From NCBI GenBank assembly GCA_014058105.1, contig JACGCM010001659.1:1426001-1490000 (forward strand): a stretch of 64,000 bases of DNA, in the 5' to 3' direction. This stretch comes from Kingdonia uniflora. Its lineage: Eukaryota > Streptophyta > Magnoliopsida > Ranunculales > Circaeasteraceae. This document shows positions 57,123 to 64,000 of this stretch, one piece after another. The position numbers were made by a program, and so were the translations under genes. The notes beneath the pieces were generated by a model. It was not told the DNA's origin, did not search any database, and was given only the letters and a program-made list of their open reading frames with translations. The first letter of the stretch is position 1, and every line of letters starts with the position of its first letter.

Positions 57123-58241
57123 CCCTTTATCCTTTTATACTTCTTTTTTTACTTTATTTGTTCCTTCTCCACCTTCAATACCATTCTCTCAACTCCACAA
57201 CCTCAAATATCTTTCTCGCCATCCTTTTTTTCCATTGATGATCCTCTACGTGTATCATCCTCCTCTGACAATCTTATATTTTATTGTGCTACGATAATGG
57301 CCGTTATGTACCAAAATGCAGTGAACCTAGTAGTACATGATGAAACTTCGAGTCGCCGCGGGAGTATCATGGGTCGTAAGGATAAGAGAAAGATGCGAGA
57401 CTATGAATTGGGGTATTACAATATTATGCAGGACTACTTCAACACTCCGTGCACATATATTCTGGAAGAATTTTAACGACGTTTTCGTATGACTAGACAA
57501 ATGTTTTTGCGCATATTCGATACAGTAGTTGCACACGATGATTACTTTGTCCAAAAACCCAACAACGCAAAAACTATGGGGTTATCACCATACCAAAAGA
57601 TAATTGTGTCACTACGTTTCTTATACTACGGTGTCACGGTGGAGATCTTTGACGATTATTTGAGAATAAGATAAAGCATAACCCTGTTAAGTATGGAAAT
57701 ATTTTGTGTTGCGGTTATAGAAATTTTTGGCGAGGAATATTTTCAAGCACCAAACGCGGCCAACGTGGAATGGTTAAAAGTGATAGGGGAGTCACGGAGT
57801 TTTCCTGGCATGTTAAGAAGCCTTGATTGCATGCATTAGATATGGAAAAATTGTCTCTTAGCTTCGCACGGTCAATTTACTGGTCATTACCCCAAGGCGG
57901 CTATGATTTTTGAAGCAATAACTTTACACGACATTTGGTTTTGGTATGCTTTTTTGGGTTACCAAGGTCTAACAATAATATCAATGTCCTACACCAATCA
58001 CATCTTTTCACCGACCTCGCCGATAGTATTGCTCCACCTTATAATTCTATAATTGTCAGTAAAGCTTATAATATGAGTTATTACCTAGCGGATGACATAT
58101 ACCCCAAATGAGAAACTATAATGGCCTAATTTTGTAGCTCAAAATGGCTCAAAATTAGTTCTTAAATCAATGTGCCTACGATAAAAACTAATGTAAAACA
58201 AGAAATGACATAGGTGATTTAGCTTGAAAAACCTTTGAATA

Positions 58242-58703
58242 TGTAAAAAACCATGACCTTGAGTTGAGGGTTTTAGTAACAGTAATTTTTATTGCTTGAG
58301 GCTGATATTTTATTACAAGTGATCTCTCAAACTAGAAATACTTGATCTTGTAAATAAGTAGTTTTGTGTTAGAGTATAAAAAATTAGGTTTTTCTTTATA
58401 TCTTTTTCTGGTTTTTGACTCTTTTGGAACTTTTTCTTTATATAGACCTTACTCGCAACTCATTATCGTGCTGAAGCATATTCTTTGAATAATAAGGTAA
58501 GTGGTGGTTGACTGTGTAACTATTAAGTTCGTGGGAGACAGATGTCTTTGACTTGTTCATATTCTTTTGTTGTGCTCGATCCATGTTCTTCATCAGTTCG
58601 TGGTCTAGGTGTTAATGTTGACTGTTCACGTCACCTGCAAAATGCGTGAGCCTGATATCAAGGTAGTTTGAATTGAAGGTAGTTCGAGGGATAAGTTCTT
58701 ACA
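58242..58703 (-). repeat. Tat-type LTR B with polypurine tract (reverse orientation)
   Basis: Read on the minus strand, a polypurine tract GTGAAGGGGCAAT (58704-58716) precedes TGTAAGAAC, and the LTR ends GGTTTTTTACA at 58242. It is homologous to LTR A (17568-18056), sharing for example GCTGATATTTTATTACAAG and ACTTGATCTTGTAAATAAG. The element it belongs to extends to the right, beyond the window. Confidence 0.75.
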
Positions 58704-59043
58704 ATTGCCCCTTCACAACTAAAGGCACGAGTGGCTTTGGTTGAGAAAAAACTTGTAGATTTATGGTATTGGAAGATGAAAAGAAATAATGTATTAATGG
58801 TTATTTGACTGGTTTGGAAATGGGTATTGTATTTAATGGAGAGATGTATATATTATTTAATGATGATGGAAAGTATTGATGTATTTGATGCTTGGGGTTC
58901 CGAGAGCGGCTCTGCTTTGAATGACGACTGCTTTAGAAACATACTTGCGCATTAAATACGAGTTTGATATAAATAGTACTTGTACTATGGATTTTTGGCA
59001 AAGTACGTTGTGTTGTAACATTCTCTATAATTCCTGAGTGATA

Positions 59044-62000
59044 ATGGTGAAGACTCGGAGAATGGTTTATGAAGAGAAAGTTTCTGCTGAAATGCAGAGA
59101 TTGAAATTAAGGTATTTTGGTGATCGGAGATGCCCACCCTAATTTCGGTACCACCGACGTACCACGGTTTGTCGGAAGATGAAGCAACTGAAGCTGAGGA
59201 GAACTTTTACTATATGCGGAGATTTCATTACGTTATCTTGACAGGCGAGCAAGGTTGGAGGTGTCTCAACGTCCTTGCGAAGGATAAGGTTGAGGAGACA
59301 TATGCGGGGGCCGGTGTAACTGCGAGGCAATATCGTCAGTATCCTGCGAAGGACTGGATTTTAAGGTAGGACTCATTTTCGTCTCAATCAACTCTTTGAT
59401 GGTGGGGATTACAGGGGTGAAGGAGGAAGATGGATATTTAATGTCTTGCCCATGCACAATCATCGTCTGTTGGCGCTAATAAGGCCTTCAGCTGAAGGGT
59501 TGGTTCAAGCACTGACACCCTTGCTTTTATTTCTAGACTTCGACCAAACTCAGTTTTTTATCAAAGTAAATGGAGTGAAGAAAGATGGATGCTCAGTGAT
59601 TTCCAGTTATAACTTTGCTTTAGAAGATTCTCAGAGTGAAACATCACTGAAAATAGATATGATTCTGAGAATGAACTATAACAATATCTAAAAGGCTTGT
59701 TATCTGTAGAGTACCTGAAAGACTTGTTATCTATAAAGTACCTGTAATTGATATTCGAGCTTAATAAAATTGTTTTATTCAAACTCTGTGTTGATAGATA
59801 TAAGCAACTCTTGTGACTGAGATCGAGCTATAAGAATTACAGATATGTGTTATTAGAGGATGAAATATAATATATAAAATCAAACTAGAAAATAAATTCT
59901 AGAAATTGAACTGTAAAAAATATGACTGTGAAATAATAGATGTAAAAAATCTCTTTCAAACTGAAGAAATTATAGAATTATGGGGTGAGAATATCTTATA
60001 AGATAGAGAATTGGTAAGAATTGAAAGTTTGAGCTCAGGGAGATCTCACTTGAAATGATGGATTGGGGGACTGATTGTGATGAATAGGTGAAAATGATTC
60101 ACAACGAATCCAAAGTGGTCGATGTATACAGATAAGGTCAAATAATTTTTTATCAAGATTTTAGGGTTTCCAGTTGTGGAAAATAGATTACTATATAGTA
60201 ATGTGGGGGATTTGAAATGATCTTGAAAATTGTATAAATATGGGGATATGCGATATAAAGAGGAGGAAGAAAGATTATATAGTGAGGACTCGATCTGTGA
60301 GAGTTCAGTAAGCTGTCGAAAGGCGGTTGGCGATAAAGATAGCTAAAGTGCGAAAGATGATTTTTGGGTTGTTAGACTATGATTATGATTTGCCTGAATC
60401 TGAGATGCAGTTCGAAGGCTAACATTTGAGGGCGAGGGAACTTGAGATTGGTCATCATTTCTACTTGAAGATATTTTATGAAGTGATTATGGAGCCTGCA
60501 ACTCGAAGACAGGTAGTAAGCAAATTATTGAGGAACAGATTGAGGAGGAAGATGTGAGGATTGATGGGGGTGAACTGATTAGGTGTGGCCTTCCAGAACA
60601 TCTGGGATACTTTATGTGTGATTATATGCGAGGAAGTGAATTTCATGAGGTCAAATGTAGTTAGAATGATGTTTTGACTCTGTCTTCTATTATTGCAAAT
60701 GTTGTTTGTCACTGTTGTGAATAAAAATTTGAATTTGAAATGAAAGAGCTTTGGAAATGACGTTAGCAGTTTTATAAATAGCAGAAGGAAGAATAGAAAA
60801 AACATCTAGCTTTTATTTTTGTTTCTTACGTAATTGCAGGTAAAGTTCGATTGTGTGTAAGTGTTGAGTCATCATTAGGGTGGGATGGTCAGAGGGAGAT
60901 TTGGGTAGAAGAGATGAGAATATATTAAAATATAGGGCAAGGGGTAATGGAGGTGTTTTCACCGAAAAGGTATAAACGTCTTACATTAATTGTAAAAGGG
61001 ACGCCTTAGTTCCAAAACTGAGAGCGGCTCGTGCGAGGCCCAATAACTGCCAACAGTTAGAGAGAAAAATTATAAATAATGCTTCATCATCCTCATTCAA
61101 ACGTTTATCAACATTTAAAAAATTGAAGAACAGTAGGAGAGATAAGATAAAAAATAATATAGATTCACGTGAGAGATCTGAAGAAAGTGATCAACAAGCA
61201 AGGTGAGGGAAAGTTGGAGAGACAGAGTCACAATGGTGGTTGTATAGCAGTATTGTGAAGGAAGGATTTGGCGCTGCTTCAGATTCATTTTCAGACGTTG
61301 AAGGTTAGTAGATGATTTATAATATTTTAAAAGTGATTTGTTGAAAGTTTTTGTGGTTTTCAAATTTTAAAATATTGTTATTTATAGTAATTTTGTAGAA
61401 ATTTTTTGATACATGTGTACAAAAGAGATAGGATATGATATACGTATAAGATAATGATGGATATATGGTAAATGTGTGCATGGATTTGTAAGAGATAATG
61501 ATAGAATACCTGGACCTGTATGTAGGTCGAGCGTGAGAAATATCTGTGTAGAATCAAAGCTCATCTATAGACTTGTAAATAAGATGGGGACTTTACCTGG
61601 TAAGGAGGCATCGATCTATGGTTATTTGGTTGAGTCTGATAATGCAGAATCTGTAAATGTAGAGTCTGATATGGAGGATGGAGTAGTACTTGTTCAATTT
61701 CCAGATTTCCTTGAACAATTGGCATCATACCCTCCGAACTCTGATGTGTTTAGAGAGTTTTGTAAATCCGAGACTCTTGTAGGTAGAGTATGGGGTAACA
61801 TTATAGAACATGCTGGTAGGCAGCTCAGGGGTTGTATTGTAGCATCAGGGGAAGAGTATTTATTTTTTGTTGCCTGATTTAGAGAAGAAGAAAATGATAA
61901 GGGGGGTAGATGAATCGATCTCCTTGGGAGTATTTTGATGAAAATTTTTAGGGCGACCTGGATGAGGGATTTCTGTTTTACATGCCTCAGTTGGAGTATG

Positions 62001-63667
62001 GATTAAGTTTACCCATTAGCAATCTTGTGAAAGGGATAATGAACACCATAGGGGCTCTTCCTGCCTAATTGATCAAGAACATGTGGGAGGTGATCAATGT
62101 TTGTGAGAGTTTGAATAGGTCGTGGGAGGAGAATGAGGTAGAGAGGAGAATATCTTTTAAAGATGTTTTACAGTTTATGGTGTGAAAAACTATTCTGGAA
62201 GTAGAGGTGCATACTTCTGTTCGAGCTCATCTCGATCGCCTTTCTTCGATCTGAATTCAGCAGGTCGAATGTGAAATGATAATGTAATTTGGGTAAAAGG
62301 TGATTGCCTTCAAAAAGAAGATGAAGAACCCATAAAACTTTTATATAGAACTGTGAGGAAAAGTAAGTGTAATAGTATATTATATCGAACTGCTGTTATT
62401 GTGTGTTGTTATGTTGTTAATGGCGTGTGTTATTTTACAGGTCCTTAGTCGAAGGTGAAGAAGATGGAGTCCCTGTTAGTTATTGTTGCTCAAGAAGGAG
62501 TCAAGCTCGAGGTAATTCTGAAGGACCTCGGTATTAACCGACATAAAAGAACTAACAGTAGGTCTGAGAAGGTACAAAAGTCTCAGGCAAAGAGACTAAC
62601 AATATGAGAGGGGCCGATGGAAAGAAGCCTGTGGCTTTGCCAAAGGCCACTAAGTTAGATTTTGCAGATGTTCCAAAATTTACTACGTCGAGCAAGTTAG
62701 CTCAAACATTTTTGAAGAAGAGGGTTGTGAAGTGTGGTTTGGCCTCTGGAACCACGGGGTGTGGTGAGGTCGAGGTGGAAGCAAAAAAGATGAGGGTAGA
62801 TACTCCTGCTAGAGTGACTAGGGTAAAGGTCGTGGAGAATCGACTTGCAGAGGAAGATGAGCGGAGAGCTGTGGAGGATAGGGCGAGGCTTACAGCTTGC
62901 AATGGTGTTAAGGAGATGTACAGAGTGGTAAGTTTTGATGATTTGTATGTTTATGAATTTTGTATTGTGATTCGAGCTGAAAATATGTTTGATTTTTTAT
63001 GTAGGCTGCTCGGCTGATGAAGGGGATCAGCCTCAGGATCGAGGAGGAAAAAGTTAAGCTCGAAAATGGGAAGGTAAAGCTCGAGAAGAAGGTGGCTCAA
63101 TTAAAGTCTAATCTGGTTCAGGAGGGGAAGTGACTGGATTTTGTAAAGGCTGTACAGGAGGTACAAATTAGCACGCTAATAGAAGAAGCGAAGAAGAACC
63201 TAGATGAGGTGGTAGTCTAGCGTGACAGACTTGGGCGCCAACTCATCAAAGTGGGGTACTCCAAAGCTGAGGTAAAAGACATTATGGAGGGCACCTACGT
63301 TGAAGAGGACTTGGTAGAAGAGGAGGTGGCTGGTGTTGTAGGAGAGTTGGATGGCGTTTCTCCCCAAACTGAGTTAGAGAACCAAGGGGATGATAATGAG
63401 AATCCAGAGAATGAAAAAGAGAAGGTAGAGTAAAATTGCTGAATTTTTGGTTGTGTTTATGTGGGGTTTAAGAATTGTAATTGTATGAAATATTATTTTG
63501 ATGGATAAACTTCTGTAGGCTAAGAGATGTTTGTAAACCTTGCTTGTAGAAACTTAAAGATATGCGCCTCAGAATAAAAGAATTAGAGAATGAGCTCGCT
63601 AAGGTGAAAGACGCATTAGCGTCCCTGTTGACTTCGCAATCGAAGCTACATGTTAGAAAAGAGCAAT
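59044..63667 (+). pseudogene. antisense extra ORF of a Tat-type element, copy B (multi-exon, broken)
   Basis: The frame starts MVKTRRMVYEEKVSAEMQRL at 59044 and matches copy A along its length: MQFEG block (about 60400), FREFCKSETLVGRVWGN (61750-61800), KGIMNTIGALPA (about 62050), KLDFADVPKFTTSSKLAQTF (62650-62710). An intron with donor GTAAGT near 62929 and acceptor TATGTAG before 63005 separates this from GRQLIKVGYSKAEVKDIMEG (63235-63294) and YVEEDLVEEE. A second intron runs from the GTAGAG near 63425 to TTGTAG at about 63549, then KDMRLRIKELENELA. Stops in several exons show decay. Unlike copy A, it carries no copia insertion at TYVEE, so it shows the uninterrupted arrangement. The rest of the coiled coil lies past 64000 or is lost. 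Confidence 0.68.
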
Positions 63668-63670
63668 AAA

Positions 63671-64000
63671 TATTTGACATGTATGTTGCATTACTATAGA
63701 GCTACCAAGCAAAATTTAGAAAAATAGAAATAGACCTTAGATGTGTTGGAAATATTAAGGGTAATGGTAATCAAATGTGTCCATAATACCAAAGTTTTGA
63801 GAAAGTTAGAACATAGAAAATGTGTACCTTGAATTTTGATGTTGACTTATGGCCAATGAACTGAGATCATACTTCAACCTTAAGTTTATAAGCAGTCATC
63901 ATAATAATATATTGTCAGAAAATAGAAATCTGTTAGAAGTTGAAAGTCTCATCTATTATGATTGAATGTTGAGTGTTGTTGAATCGAACTTGACATATTG
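63671..64000. other. right edge, no gene resolved
   Basis: AT-rich sequence, probably an intron or decayed exon of antisense ORF copy B. Nothing distinct is readable. Confidence 0.4.

Larger units (their letters stand above)
56875..58125 (+). pseudogene. PIF/Harbinger transposase, truncated
   Basis: A left end GAGCATCTTCAACC follows TTA. Coding runs from about 57299: RDYELG-like MRDYELGYYNIMQDYF, FRMTRQMFLRIFDTVVAHDD, LSPYQKIIVSLRFLYYGV, then SFPGMLRSLDCMH, WKNCLLASHGQFTGHYPKA and the TLHDIWFWYAFLGYQG block of the DDE_4 nuclease. The first catalytic Asp lies in LDCMH and the second in HDIW. The third acidic residue and the C-terminus are gone; similarity fades after AYNMSYYLADDIYPK. Stops (for example after LDCMH) show it is dead. 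The right inverted end is missing, possibly removed when the Tat element to the right inserted. Confidence 0.8.

Overview
This is nuclear DNA from a flowering plant, almost certainly a eudicot. It is AT-rich, its introns follow GT..AG, and it is full of plant-type transposable elements (Ty3/gypsy Tat lineage and chromovirus, Ty1/copia, L1-type LINE, hAT, MULE, PIF/Harbinger, plant mobile domain). The sequence does not let me name the species. I support only two intact host genes: a single-exon gene of unknown function on + (19733-20683), and an EMSY-LIKE (EML) gene on - that I assembled from ten exons (52122 down to 21360). The two genes converge.

Left part, 1-18056: Tat-lineage gypsy debris. 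There is an RNase H fragment (1-540), a probable LTR (651-1355), a decayed gag-pol (1431-6030), a 114-bp tandem array (6035-6672), and a long antisense coiled-coil ORF (17230 down to 6888) read against the direction of its own LTR (17568-18056). A Ty1/copia element (8867-12972) sits inside one exon of this antisense ORF. A small MITE and intergenic sequence follow, up to 19.7 kb.

Middle part, 19.7-52.4 kb: the two genes. The EML gene stretches over 30.8 kb because its introns have been invaded. Intron 9 alone is 15,980 bp and holds a chromovirus (22553-26639), a 3.3-kb MULE-like element with a 9-bp target duplication (26871-30217), two nested hAT elements (30954-32662), and a very young non-coding LTR element with nearly identical LTRs (32716-37252). 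Intron 7 holds a LINE and a 24-unit hexanucleotide repeat. Intron 6 holds a LINE reverse transcriptase fragment. Intron 1 holds a hAT MITE. All exon phases still join into one open frame of 409 codons.

Right part, 52.4-64 kb: a hAT element just upstream of EML, a broken plant-mobile-domain gene, a broken PIF/Harbinger transposase, and a second Tat 3' end (LTR 58242-58703 plus antisense ORF 59044-63667). The second Tat end is in the opposite orientation to the first, so two related Tat ends flank the gene pair as an inverted repeat about 40 kb apart.

The least explained structure is a 1.6-kb cluster of short paired motifs (ATTGTCGA, about 13 bases, TCGACAAT) inside the MULE-like element. All family assignments come from reading motifs by eye; no database search was run.
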